Shown piece after piece: positions 36,175 through 44,701 of a stretch of DNA of 64,000 nt. The DNA lies in contig NZ_JAKUJY010000010.1 of NCBI RefSeq assembly GCF_022664535.1, forward strand, positions 1 to 64,000. The letters run 5' to 3'. The translations under genes and the position numbers were made by a program. The notes beneath the pieces were generated by a model. That model had not been told where the DNA came from. It saw nothing but the letters and a program-made list of their open reading frames with translations, and searched no databases. Source of the DNA: Sphingobium trunci (lineage in GTDB: Bacteria; Pseudomonadota; Alphaproteobacteria; Sphingomonadales; Sphingomonadaceae). How positions within the stretch are numbered: the stretch's first letter is position 1; the number at the start of each line of letters is the position of its first letter.

Positions 36175-38181
36175 TCAGAATGTCGACAGTTTCAGCGTCG
36201 CCATGATCCTGCGGCCGGGCATCACGACATCGTCCTTGTTGAACGCCGTAGCCAGCCGCTGCACGTCGTTGGTGAGATTCTGGCCGGTGATCCCCAGTTC
36301 GATGCCCGGATAGCGGGTGAAGGGCCTGAAGGCGATCTGGCCGTCCAGCGAGACATAGGATGGCGTCGGCGTGTCGAACTGGCCGGCCTTGTCCTGCCGC
36401 CCGGCATAAATGAGGTTGAAACCCGTATCCAGGCGATCGCCCGACCAGTTCAATCCGCCGCCGATGCGATAGGGCGGGATGCGCGGCACATTGTTGCCGT
36501 CGTCCAGCGTCGCGCGCGTATAGTCCCCCAGCATGTCGAAGCGGAAGGTGCCGTGATCGGTCTTGACCAGATCATAGCTCGCCTCCGTCTCGAAACCGCG
36601 GAAATGGGCGCCCTGCTGCCGATAGTTCAACTCGCGCAGATCGCCGTCCCCGCCGACCGAGCAGAGACCGTCGTCATCGCAGGTCCGGCCCGTCAGGTCG
36701 CCATAGATATAGTTGCGGAACCAGCTGCTGTAGACGCTGCCGTCCAGGCGGAAACCGCCGCTCCGGATGCGCAGCGTGCCCTCCAGCGAATTGGCCCGCT
36801 CCATCTTCAGCAAGGGATCGCCGGTTTCGAACGTGTTGGGCCCGTCATGCCCGCCGCGCGCGAACAGCTCGGCCATGGCGGGAGCCCGTCCCGTGCTGGA
36901 GAAGGTGAGGCCGAGCTTGATCGCCGGGCTGACCGTGTAAAGCGCGCCGATCGCGCCGCTGATCGGGGTGAACTCCCGCTTCGTGAACAGGTCGGATGCC
37001 GGCGTGCCGCTGATCTTCACATTCTCGATGCGGCCGCTGGTCTCCAGGTGCAGTCGGTCGCTCAGCCGGGTGTCTGCGAAGAGATAGCCTGCGACGCTTT
37101 CCATGGTGGAAGGGAAGAGATAGCTGCTGTCGTTGCCCACCGCCGAATAGTCGCGATGCTGATATTCGAAGCCCAGCGCGGAATTGTCGACAAAGCCGAT
37201 CCGGTTGAGCAGCAGTTCGGCCCGGCCATTATATTCCTTGTTCCTGAAGGTGGTCAGAATGCTGCCGTCAGGGGCCTTCTCGTCATGCTTGTAGTTGGAA
37301 TAGCTGCCGTCCAGGCTGAGCGACTTGAAGAGGCCGTTGCCCAGGCTGAAGGACGATTTGGTCATGACCTTGGTCTGCCGCATGTCGATATAGCTGCTGT
37401 CGCTGGGTATGCCGTAGCGGGCATCATATTGCGTCACCGCCACGCCGGCATGGCTGCCATTGTTCGGACCAAAGAAATAGGAACCGCCCAGCGATCCGCC
37501 ATGGCCGCGGAAAAAGCTGTTCTGCTGGACGCCCAGCGGCGTGTCGTAATCGCCCGCGTCCCTGACGAAGCCGTCGGCATGAAGGGCGAACTGGCCGAGC
37601 GACGCGTCGAGCATCCCCGCACCCTGCCAAAGGTCCGACACGCTGCCATAGCTTCCTTCCACCTGCCCGGAAATGGGGTGTTCGGACAGGGCATTCGGCA
37701 CGCGGTTGTTGATCACGTTGACGACGCCGCCAATGGCCTGGCTGCCATAGCGCAGCGTCCCGGCGCCGCGCACGACTTCGATGCTCTGCGCCGCCAGCGG
37801 GTCGATGGGAATGCCATGGTCCGGGCCGATGTCGGACACGTCGGACACGCTCGTCCCATCCTCCAATATGCGGACGCGGTTGGCGTCCAGGCCGCGGATG
37901 ATGGGGCGGCTGGCACCCGTCGCGAAGCCGCTGGCGGCGATGCCCGGCACGCGTGCCAGCGCGTCGGATATGGTGGCCCCGCCCTGGTGCCTTATCTGGT
38001 CCGCGCCGACCGTGGCGACGATGGACGGCGTGTCGTCGCGGTCATGCGCGATCGGAGAGGCGGTGACGACAATATTGGCGCCGCCATTGGGACCGGCGGA
38101 AGAGGACGGCGCGTCATCAGCGAGCGCCGGGAAGGTGGTGAACGCAGCAGCCGCTGCGCTCGCGAAAAGCATGGCACGCAT
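36175..38181 (-). CDS. znuD: ZnuD-like TonB-dependent outer-membrane receptor
   Basis: A 668-residue receptor. A signal peptide ends near ALADD. The TonB box region is NIVVTASPI. The plug domain carries RGLDANRVRILEDG, VSDIGPDHGIPIDPLAAQSIEVVRG and YGSQAIGGVVNV, and the barrel ends in a terminal Phe (KLSTF). The plug wording and FARGGHDGPNTFETGDP match ZnuD, the zinc receptor. Histidine-rich loops are modest here. It lies downstream of a DUF2946 gene and a Zur-like box, which supports a metal role. Confidence 0.85.
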   Translation of the reverse strand: MRAMLFASAAAAAFTTFPALADDAPSSSAGPNGGANIVVTASPIAHDRDDTPSIVATVGADQIRHQGGATISDALARVPGIAASGFATGASRPIIRGLDANRVRILEDGTSVSDVSDIGPDHGIPIDPLAAQSIEVVRGAGTLRYGSQAIGGVVNVINNRVPNALSEHPISGQVEGSYGSVSDLWQGAGMLDASLGQFALHADGFVRDAGDYDTPLGVQQNSFFRGHGGSLGGSYFFGPNNGSHAGVAVTQYDARYGIPSDSSYIDMRQTKVMTKSSFSLGNGLFKSLSLDGSYSNYKHDEKAPDGSILTTFRNKEYNGRAELLLNRIGFVDNSALGFEYQHRDYSAVGNDSSYLFPSTMESVAGYLFADTRLSDRLHLETSGRIENVKISGTPASDLFTKREFTPISGAIGALYTVSPAIKLGLTFSSTGRAPAMAELFARGGHDGPNTFETGDPLLKMERANSLEGTLRIRSGGFRLDGSVYSSWFRNYIYGDLTGRTCDDDGLCSVGGDGDLRELNYRQQGAHFRGFETEASYDLVKTDHGTFRFDMLGDYTRATLDDGNNVPRIPPYRIGGGLNWSGDRLDTGFNLIYAGRQDKAGQFDTPTPSYVSLDGQIAFRPFTRYPGIELGITGQNLTNDVQRLATAFNKDDVVMPGRRIMATLKLSTF

Positions 38182-38247
38182 GGGAATACTCCAGGAAAAC
38201 GGTTCGCTTCCCCGGTGGGCGCGGACTCGTCGTCCGCACTGGGGAAA

Positions 38248-38631
38248 TCAGGCGATGGAGGTGCGGATTCCCGGCGGCGCGCGGCTGCGCCATATATGCC
38301 CGGCGGATGCGATCCTGAGAAAGCCGGGCGGAACATCGTCATGCCGCACGCGAACGGTCGTTCGATCCACGGGCAGGGGGAAGGGCAGCGATGGCGCCGA
38401 TTCCGGCTGGAACCCGAAGTCGCAAAGCTGGCAATGCCCGGCGAGGACGGGCGTCTGCCCCGACGCGCGTGCGGACTGCGCCGCATTGGTCGACGCGATG
38501 GGGGCGGCATGGCCGATCTCGCGATGGACCTGGACCGCCAGCATGTTGAAGATGCACAGGGCCAGCGCGGCAAGCATCATCAGGATGCTGGCGCGGCTTC
38601 TTTCGGAACGGGATCGGCCCGACAGGTTCAA
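38248..38631 (-). CDS. DUF2946-family small exported/membrane protein
   Basis: A 127-residue protein with one N-terminal hydrophobic segment (about residues 15-32) and the family motif GHCQLCDFG, a Cys-x-x-Cys pair after a His. DUF2946 proteins often sit with TonB receptors for metals. The start is TTG at 38631, with GGAA about 9 bases upstream; no ATG gives the same N-terminus. Probably the first gene of a unit with the ZnuD-like receptor, 66 bases downstream. It may bind a metal ion at the periplasmic face. Confidence 0.75.
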   Translation of the reverse strand: MNLSGRSRSERSRASILMMLAALALCIFNMLAVQVHREIGHAAPIASTNAAQSARASGQTPVLAGHCQLCDFGFQPESAPSLPFPLPVDRTTVRVRHDDVPPGFLRIASAGHIWRSRAPPGIRTSIA

Positions 38632-38707
38632 ATCGCTGGTTCCAAACGGTAAGGCACGGCTCCGTCCCCCCTAGGGAGGTGGACGACCGGGCACAAATTA
38701 CGAAAAT

Positions 38708-38730
38708 GTAATGTTATGTCGTAACGTCCT
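38708..38730 (-). promoter_or_regulatory. candidate Zur box
   Basis: The core ATGTTATGTCGTAACGT (38711-38727) sits in a 23-base element that matches the published Zur consensus (ATGTTATANTATAACAT) in most positions, with the half-sites GTTA and TAAC preserved. It lies 77 bases upstream of the DUF2946 start and fits zinc-responsive control of that gene and the ZnuD-like receptor. Confidence 0.6.
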
Positions 38731-38839
38731 TCGATCCCTCCATGGCAGGATCCTGGCTTTTTAACGGCTTGCGAAGCCGCAACCGGGATGATGCATATCG
38801 GCGCCAGGCAGGCTCAGGCGCAAGCCTCCGGTATCGGGA

Positions 38840-40960
38840 TCAGGCCGCCAGTTCGCTCCGCTTCGCGCCGCCGATCCGGTTCTCGCTGGGCGCTTTCCGT
38901 TCGGCGCCCGGCACCGGCGCAAGCACGCGGGTCGCCGCGCTCAGTTTTTCCGCAACCGGTCTCTGTTCGGGAATGCGGGAAGGGGCATCGGCGATCCGCA
39001 GGTCCGCCGACCAGATGCGTTTTGCCACGGCCACCGCAACCGCCAACGCCGAAGGACGCAGGCTGTTGATCTCGATTTCATCGGTGAACAGCGACACGAT
39101 CAGCCGGTCGCGAAGCTCCTCCGAATGGAAGTCGAACTCGACGCCGATGCGCCTTCCCGAGCGCCGCACGAACCCGCGCAGCAGGCCCACGTCGGGCAGC
39201 ATGACCTCGATACGGTCGCCGACGCGCAGATCCGCAGGCTCCGCGACTTCGAGGCCGAGGCCGGAAATGGAAATATCGCCCTTGTCGGACCGGATCATCT
39301 GCCCCTGCGCGCCGAGCAGGGTAACGCTCTGCCGCAGGGCAAAGCGTTCCTCCCCACGGACACGCGGCTTTTCCAGGCACATCATGGCGACCAGGATCAG
39401 CATGAACATGTTCAATATGGTCCAGAAGGTGACCATGGGCAGAAGCCCGACCTGCGAAACGATGCGATAATCCGCGCTGGCATTGATCATGAGGCCCGTG
39501 AAGCTCAATGCGATCAGCGTGAGCGACGCCGACAATATGGTGCTTTCCCATGGGTTTCCGCCCGCATCGCTGCCCTTGGGCGTGACCTTGAAGACCAGCC
39601 CCTTGGGACGAAACAGCGTCTGCAGCGCGACCGGCAGGATGCGGAAGGTCTGGAACAGCGACAATATCTGGGCGGCGAGCGGATAATAGCGGCCGGGCGC
39701 CAGCAGAGTGATGCCGCTCAACATCGCCACGATGAGCGGCAAGACGTAATGAACGACCGCATTCAGATCGATGCCGACCATCGGCGCCAGATTGAACAGC
39801 AGGAAGAGGATGGGCGCGAGGACGGTGAAGACCGACTGCAGGCCCTGGGTGATCCATGCGCTGGGCAGGAACAGCAGCCGGTAGCGCAGCTTCAGTCCCG
39901 GTCCCAGCGGGCCTTGCTTCAGATATAATATCTGGATCGCGCCCTGTGCCCAGCGCTGGCGCTGGACGAAGAAGGCGGCGGTGCTTTCCGGCGCCAGGCC
40001 ATGGGCCAGCGGCTCGTTCAGATAGCGGGTGACATAGCCCTGCCGCAGGCTGGCCAGCGTCAGCAGCATGTCTTCGGTGATCGATCCTTCGGGCAGCCCG
40101 CCGCCGATCGATTCGAACAGCGTCCGGCGCGTGACCGAATTCGACCCGCAGCAAAAGGCCGCGTCCCAGCCGTCGCGGCCCGGCATGATCGCTTCGAAGA
40201 AGAAGCGCTGGTCGTCGGGCATGGCCTGTTGCAGGCCCAGATTGGTCTGCATGGGATCGTGATTGTAGAAGCTGTGCGGGACCTGGACGATGCCGATCCG
40301 CTTGGAATCGAAAAAGCCCATGGTGCGCAGCAGGAAGTCGCGCCGTGGCACGAAATCGGCGTCGAACACGGCGACGAAAGGCGCATCGGTGACGGTCAGG
40401 CCATGATTGATGTTGCCCGCCTTCGCGCCCTTGTTGTCCGGCCGGTTGACATAGCCCGCGCCCTTGGCGAGGCACAGGTCGCGGACCCAGGGCCGCCGCC
40501 CGTCGTCCAGCACCCAGACCCGCGCGTCCGGCCAGTCGAGCGCCAGACAGCCCAGAATGGTCTTCTCCAGCACCTCGCGCGGTTCGTTGTAGGTGGCGAT
40601 GAAGACGTCGACGGCGGGCAGGCCGGCGGCATCCTCGGCCCAGGCCGCGCGCAGCCGCGCCTCACCGGCGTCGGCCTCGACCGACCGGTTGCGCGGCCGG
40701 GCCAGGATCGCCAGCAGGATGGCGCCGTCGAACAGCGCCGCCGATTCGACGAACAGGCAGGTGAGCGGCCACCACAGCTTGCCCCACCCCTGCCCCCAGG
40801 GGATGGTCTGGGTGATCCGCCACTGCAGATAATAGAGGATGGTGCATCCGATGGTCGCGATCAGGCCGCGTCGCGAGGGCCATATCTTGCCGAACAGCAA
40901 CAGCAGCCCGGCCAGCAACAGGAGCGGCGCGAACGGTGCTGTGGTGGCGATGCTGGACAT
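38840..40960 (-). CDS. processive GT2 glucan synthase with C-terminal PilZ domain (BgsA/BcsA-like)
   Basis: A 706-residue inner-membrane glycosyltransferase. Membrane helices flank a cytosolic GT-A domain with DDG (152-154), DAD (200-202), TED (295-297) and the QxxRW motif QRQRW (333-337), all needed by processive beta-glucan synthases. A PilZ domain follows the last helices: RGEER at 535-539 and DISISG at 562-567 are the c-di-GMP-binding signatures RxxxR and DxSxxG. The partner upstream is an HlyD-like protein rather than BcsB, an arrangement like the mixed-linkage beta-glucan synthase BgsA. The last 80 residues are Pro/Ala-rich. Confidence 0.88.
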   Translation of the reverse strand: MSSIATTAPFAPLLLLAGLLLLFGKIWPSRRGLIATIGCTILYYLQWRITQTIPWGQGWGKLWWPLTCLFVESAALFDGAILLAILARPRNRSVEADAGEARLRAAWAEDAAGLPAVDVFIATYNEPREVLEKTILGCLALDWPDARVWVLDDGRRPWVRDLCLAKGAGYVNRPDNKGAKAGNINHGLTVTDAPFVAVFDADFVPRRDFLLRTMGFFDSKRIGIVQVPHSFYNHDPMQTNLGLQQAMPDDQRFFFEAIMPGRDGWDAAFCCGSNSVTRRTLFESIGGGLPEGSITEDMLLTLASLRQGYVTRYLNEPLAHGLAPESTAAFFVQRQRWAQGAIQILYLKQGPLGPGLKLRYRLLFLPSAWITQGLQSVFTVLAPILFLLFNLAPMVGIDLNAVVHYVLPLIVAMLSGITLLAPGRYYPLAAQILSLFQTFRILPVALQTLFRPKGLVFKVTPKGSDAGGNPWESTILSASLTLIALSFTGLMINASADYRIVSQVGLLPMVTFWTILNMFMLILVAMMCLEKPRVRGEERFALRQSVTLLGAQGQMIRSDKGDISISGLGLEVAEPADLRVGDRIEVMLPDVGLLRGFVRRSGRRIGVEFDFHSEELRDRLIVSLFTDEIEINSLRPSALAVAVAVAKRIWSADLRIADAPSRIPEQRPVAEKLSAATRVLAPVPGAERKAPSENRIGGAKRSELAA

Positions 40961-40966
40961 GCGTCC

Positions 40967-42148
40967 TCAGAGCCTGCGGCTGAACCGCACCTCCGCCAGG
41001 CGTCCGACATCGCATTTCCGGGCCGCGTCGATCTGCCGGGGTTCCGGCGCGGGGAGCGCGACGTCGACGATGATCTGGCGATCCTCCGGCAGGGAATAGG
41101 TCGATGCGGCAAGCAGTTCTTCCTTGCGGCGGCCGGCCGCGCCGGTGATGTTGACCACCTGGCCCTTCATCCACTGGCCGGAACCGATCATGCGGACATC
41201 GGCCGGCGTACCCGGACCGACGACCTCGGCCTTGCGTTCGGGCAGCGCGACCTGAACGAAGCGGCGGCGGCAATCGAGCAGGTCGAGCACCGGTTCGCCC
41301 GCGCGGATGGCGGCGCCGGGGCTGGCCGTCGCGGCCCACACCAGTGTGCCCGCAGGCGCGCGATAGCCCGCCCTGGCCAGCGCATCCTTCAACCGGATGC
41401 TGGCCTGCCTGTACCGCGCCGTCGCGTCGCTCAACGTCTTTTCGATGGCCTGCTTCTGCAGCAGGAGGCGGTCGCTCTGCTGCACCGCATAGGGCGCGTC
41501 ATTATAGCTGTCGCCGATGAACACGTTCGACTGCGCGGCGTTCCGCGTGACCTGGATGGCCCGCAGCCTGGCCGCCGCGCTGGAGCAGTTGCTGCTCTGC
41601 AGCGATGCCGCCGCTTCCGCCTTCTGCACCCCTGCGGGCGAGATGAAGCCCTGCGCCGCCAGCTTGCGCGTGCGGGCAAGGTTGGCGGCCTGCTCGGCGC
41701 GTTCGGCCTGACAGCCGGAAAGGTCGGCCTCCGCCGAATCCCGGTCGGCGGAAAGCCGCGCCGACATCGCCGTGGAAAAGAGTGCGGCGCGCTGCGTCAG
41801 TCGTTGATTCTGCCCCTCCAGTTCGGCCAGTTGCCGCTGGCTGAGGGCCATTTCCGCCTGCGCCATCTCCGCCTCGGCCTTCAGGTCCGCGACCTGGCCG
41901 GTATCCTGCGACAGGTTCAGCAGATGCACCTCGGTGCTCCTGTCGAAAAAGCGGCCATTGGCGGGCAGGTCGGCGACCGTGCCGTCGGCCGCCGCCGTCA
42001 GCCGGATCAGCGGCGCGTTGATCGCCGCCTGGGTGGAAACATCGTTCAACATATAGGGGGCGAACCCCATGGCGCCGCCGCCGATCAGGACGGCCGCGAA
42101 CAGGATGCGCATCTTGCGTGCGCGCAGGAGATATTGAACGTCGATCAT
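40967..42148 (-). CDS. HlyD-like membrane-fusion protein of the glucan synthase (BgsB-like)
   Basis: A 393-residue protein with one N-terminal membrane helix (about 14-32), a lipoyl/barrel-sandwich half (LIRLTAAADGTVADLPANG), a long coiled coil (about 90-245) and a C-terminal beta domain (TLVWAATASPGAAIRAGEPVLDLLDCRRRFVQVALPE). It lies 6 bases upstream of the GT2-PilZ gene. That order and spacing resemble bgsB-bgsA of rhizobia, where the partner is needed for beta-glucan export. It likely spans the periplasm. No outer-membrane channel gene is nearby. Confidence 0.85.
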   Translation of the reverse strand: MIDVQYLLRARKMRILFAAVLIGGGAMGFAPYMLNDVSTQAAINAPLIRLTAAADGTVADLPANGRFFDRSTEVHLLNLSQDTGQVADLKAEAEMAQAEMALSQRQLAELEGQNQRLTQRAALFSTAMSARLSADRDSAEADLSGCQAERAEQAANLARTRKLAAQGFISPAGVQKAEAAASLQSSNCSSAAARLRAIQVTRNAAQSNVFIGDSYNDAPYAVQQSDRLLLQKQAIEKTLSDATARYRQASIRLKDALARAGYRAPAGTLVWAATASPGAAIRAGEPVLDLLDCRRRFVQVALPERKAEVVGPGTPADVRMIGSGQWMKGQVVNITGAAGRRKEELLAASTYSLPEDRQIIVDVALPAPEPRQIDAARKCDVGRLAEVRFSRRL

Positions 42149-42291
42149 GGCACTCGCCCAGCTTCATTCCGGCAATGCTGGCGGTTTACCTTCAGTGGGT
42201 TATCATCCTGTTAACGATGTCCGATTGGAATCAGGCCGATTTCCATCGCCCCGCAGGCGTCGTCGCGGTTCGGCGTCGCCGGCGCGGATCA

Positions 42292-42354
42292 AGCATTTCT
42301 AATGCTTGGTTCAGCATTGCTTGTGAGACTTATCTCTACTCATAAAATAGATAA
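42292..42354 (+). promoter_or_regulatory. candidate promoter and operators of the organosulfur locus
   Basis: The palindrome AGCATTTCTAATGCT lies at 42292-42306, and a third half-site, AGCATT, follows at 42313-42318. A -35-like TTGTGA (42321-42326) and -10-like TAAAAT (42343-42348), 16 bases apart, follow. TTATCT (42330-42335) and AGATAA (42349-42354) form a second inverted repeat over the -10. The first palindrome lies about 55-60 bases before the likely start of transcription, where LysR activators bind. Confidence 0.55.
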
Positions 42355-42381
42355 AGGTTCAATCACTCCGAAAGGACATTC

Positions 42382-42516
42382 ATGAGCCTGTTGCATTCCC
42401 TCATCCACGGCTGGCGCCGCCTGCGCGACGCGGCGCGGCGGGAATTTCTGCGCGATCCCGAAGTCATCCTGTTCGAACGCACCCTGCCCCATCAGGAAGG
42501 CACCGGTGGCCGCTGA
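42382..42516 (+). CDS. 44-residue protein opening the organosulfur locus, unknown
   Basis: A 44-residue polypeptide, MSLLHSLIHGWRRLRDAARR followed by EFLRDPEVILFERTLPHQEG and four more residues. It is basic and amphipathic, with no signal peptide. AAAGGA lies 5 bases upstream of the ATG, the best ribosome site in the area. Its last 11 bases overlap the GTG start of the first substrate-binding protein in another frame, which suggests translational coupling. It may be a leader or a small functional protein. I recognise no family. Confidence 0.65.
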   Translation: MSLLHSLIHGWRRLRDAARREFLRDPEVILFERTLPHQEGTGGR

Positions 42517-43495
42517 AATCTGGTCACGCCGGGGCCTTCTGGCCGGGGGCGCCGCGTCCTGCCTGCTGCTGGCCGGATGCGGGCGCGACAGCGGCGGCCG
42601 GCCTCGCTTGCGCGTTTCCGTGACGGGCAAGGGGGAGGGCGACACGCGGCTGCTGTTCAAATCGGCGGGGATCAAGCCGGAGGGCTTCGATATCGTCTAC
42701 AGCGATTTCCAATCGGGCCATCTGGTCGTCGAGGCGCTGAACGGCGGCTCGCTCGACTATGGCGGGATGAGCGAGATCCCGCCGATCTTCGCCGCCGCCT
42801 CCACCATCCAGAGCTTCCGCCAGATCGCCGTGGCCCATGGCGACGTCAACAATCAGGTCGTGCTGGTGCCCAAGGGATCGAAGGCGCGCAGCATCGCCGA
42901 TCTGAAGGGCAAGCGGGTCGGCTATGTGCGGGCCACCACCTCGCAATATTTCCTGATCCGCATGCTGGAGGAGGTGGGCCTCGGCTGGGACGACATCACG
43001 CCCGTCGCCATGGGCGTGTCCGACGGCGCCGCCGCCTTCTCGCAGGGGGCGCTGGACGGCTGGGCGATCTACGGCTTTCCCATCCAGCGCGCCATCGCGA
43101 CGGAGGGCGCCCGCATCCTGCGCACCGCCTATGGCATATTGTCGGGCAACTATCTGGTCGCCGCCCATGTCGACGCGCTGGCCGATCCGGAAAAGGCCAA
43201 GATCATAGCCGAATATCTGGGACTGGTGCAGCGCGCCTTCGGCTGGGCGGCGAAGAACCGGGACCAATGGGCATCGATCATCGCCCAGGACATCGGCGTG
43301 CCGCTCGCCTATGTGGCCGACCAGTTCCGGCGCCAGAGCGCCAGTTACGAACTGCGCCCGGTGACCGACCAGGCCATCGCGTCGCAGCAGCAGGTGGCCG
43401 ACCTGTTCTTCCGGCAGAAGTTGCTGCCCAAGGCCGTCGACGTGCGCCCGCTGTGGGACGCGCGGTTCAATGATTCCATTCCCAAGAGAGGCTGA
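42506..43495 (+). CDS. sulfonate-type ABC substrate-binding lipoprotein (first of three)
   Basis: A 329-residue protein of the SsuA/TauA fold. The N-terminus has SRRGLLAGG, a Tat-like twin arginine, and the lipobox LLAGC, so it is probably a lipoprotein. The fold shows in RLRVSVTGKGEG, GSLDYGGMSEIPPIFAA and the hinge block KGKRVGYVRATTSQYFLIRML. GALDGWAIYGFP is the conserved lobe-2 loop. Start is GTG at 42506, coupled to the 44-residue gene. It likely feeds the SsuC/SsuB transporter 3 kb downstream. Confidence 0.88.
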   Translation: MAAEIWSRRGLLAGGAASCLLLAGCGRDSGGRPRLRVSVTGKGEGDTRLLFKSAGIKPEGFDIVYSDFQSGHLVVEALNGGSLDYGGMSEIPPIFAAASTIQSFRQIAVAHGDVNNQVVLVPKGSKARSIADLKGKRVGYVRATTSQYFLIRMLEEVGLGWDDITPVAMGVSDGAAAFSQGALDGWAIYGFPIQRAIATEGARILRTAYGILSGNYLVAAHVDALADPEKAKIIAEYLGLVQRAFGWAAKNRDQWASIIAQDIGVPLAYVADQFRRQSASYELRPVTDQAIASQQQVADLFFRQKLLPKAVDVRPLWDARFNDSIPKRG

Positions 43496-43501
43496 AACAT
43501 C

Positions 43502-44686
43502 ATGGCCAGCCAGGCTGTCGCTCCCGAAGCTTTCCCGTCGTCTCCCACGCCGATCGGCCCGGACCTTCTGGACCGGATCACCCGGACGCTGGCGGAAACG
43601 GCGGAACATTATGACCGCACGGCGGAATTTCCCCGCGCCGGTTTCGACCTGCTGGGGCGGGAGGGGCTGATCGGCCTCACCGTTCCGCGCCATCTGGGCG
43701 GGCATGGCGCCGGTCTGTCCGAAGCCTTGCGCGTGCTGGGCGCCGTGGCGAAGGGCGAGCCGTCCACCGCCCTCATCCTCTTCATGACCTACCACTATCA
43801 TTCGACGCCGGAGCGGGCGCGGGCCTGGCCGCAGACCATCTATGAAAAGCTGGCGCGCCAGGCGGTGGAGGGGCGTGGGCTGATCGGCGGCCTGCGCGTC
43901 GAGCCCGAACTGGGCACGCCGGTGCGCGGCGGCCTGCCCGCCACGATCGCCCGGCGGACGGCGGACGGCTGGGCGATCAGCGGCACCAAAATCTACTCGA
44001 CCGGATCGACCGGGCTGGACTGGTTCTCGGTCTGGGCGAAGACCGACGATGACAATCCCCGCGTCGGCAATTTCCTGGTCCGCGCCGACAGCCCCGGCAT
44101 CGACATCGAACCGGCCTGGGACCATCTGGGGATGCGCGCCACCGTCAGCCATGCGGTGCATTTCGCCGACACGCCGGTCCCGCTGGATCATGCCGTCGAT
44201 ATCCGTCCGCCGGAACAATGGGCGACCGGAGCGGCCGATCCCGGCCCTGCGATCTGGAACGCGCTGTCCATCTCGACCATCTATGACGGCGTGGCGCGGG
44301 CGGCGCGCGACTGGCTGAGGGCCTATCTCAACGAACGGGTGCCCACCAATCTGGGCGCATCGCTGGCCACCCTGCCGCGCGTGCAGGAGAAATTCGGCGA
44401 GATCGAGGCCTTGTTGCAGGTCAACCGCACGCTGATCCGCGATGCGGCGGCCCGGCATGAGGCGGGCGACACGCCGGGCGCGACGGAGGCCAACACCATC
44501 AAATATGTCGCCACGGCCAATGCGATCCGCGCGGTGGAGATCGGGCTGGAACTGACCGGCAATCCCGGCATCAGCCGCAAGAATCCGCTGGAACGCCACT
44601 ATCGCGACGTGCTGTGCAGCCGCATCCATTCGCCCCAGACCGACACCATCCTGGTCGCGGCGGGACGGGCGGCGCTCGGAAACTGA
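43502..44686 (+). CDS. acyl-CoA dehydrogenase-fold flavoprotein, SfnB/DszC-like
   Basis: A 394-residue protein with the ACAD fold. The N-terminal helix set (LLDRITRTLAETAEHYDRTAEFPRAGFDLLGREGLIGLTVPRHLGG) and the beta domain (KIYSTGSTGLDWFSVWAKTDDD) are seen. Where isovaleryl-CoA dehydrogenase has its catalytic Glu, this protein has none (ISTIYDGVARAARDW). That favours the FMNH2-dependent monooxygenase branch (SfnB, DszC) that oxidises organosulfur compounds over a true dehydrogenase. It begins 6 bases after the binding-protein gene. The exact substrate is unknown. Confidence 0.82.
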   Translation: MASQAVAPEAFPSSPTPIGPDLLDRITRTLAETAEHYDRTAEFPRAGFDLLGREGLIGLTVPRHLGGHGAGLSEALRVLGAVAKGEPSTALILFMTYHYHSTPERARAWPQTIYEKLARQAVEGRGLIGGLRVEPELGTPVRGGLPATIARRTADGWAISGTKIYSTGSTGLDWFSVWAKTDDDNPRVGNFLVRADSPGIDIEPAWDHLGMRATVSHAVHFADTPVPLDHAVDIRPPEQWATGAADPGPAIWNALSISTIYDGVARAARDWLRAYLNERVPTNLGASLATLPRVQEKFGEIEALLQVNRTLIRDAAARHEAGDTPGATEANTIKYVATANAIRAVEIGLELTGNPGISRKNPLERHYRDVLCSRIHSPQTDTILVAAGRAALGN

Positions 44687-44701
44687 GGGGCGGGACCTGA
44701 G

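Noticed and set aside
38764..38780. Hairpin CGGCTT-GCG-AAGCCG after the glucan synthase gene
   Set aside because: No T-run on the minus strand in the right place, and 60 bases after the stop, so not called as a terminator.
38840..42148. Cellulose synthase operon (bcsABZC)
   Set aside because: No BcsB, BcsZ or BcsC is present, and the partner protein is HlyD-like, so cellulose is not supported.
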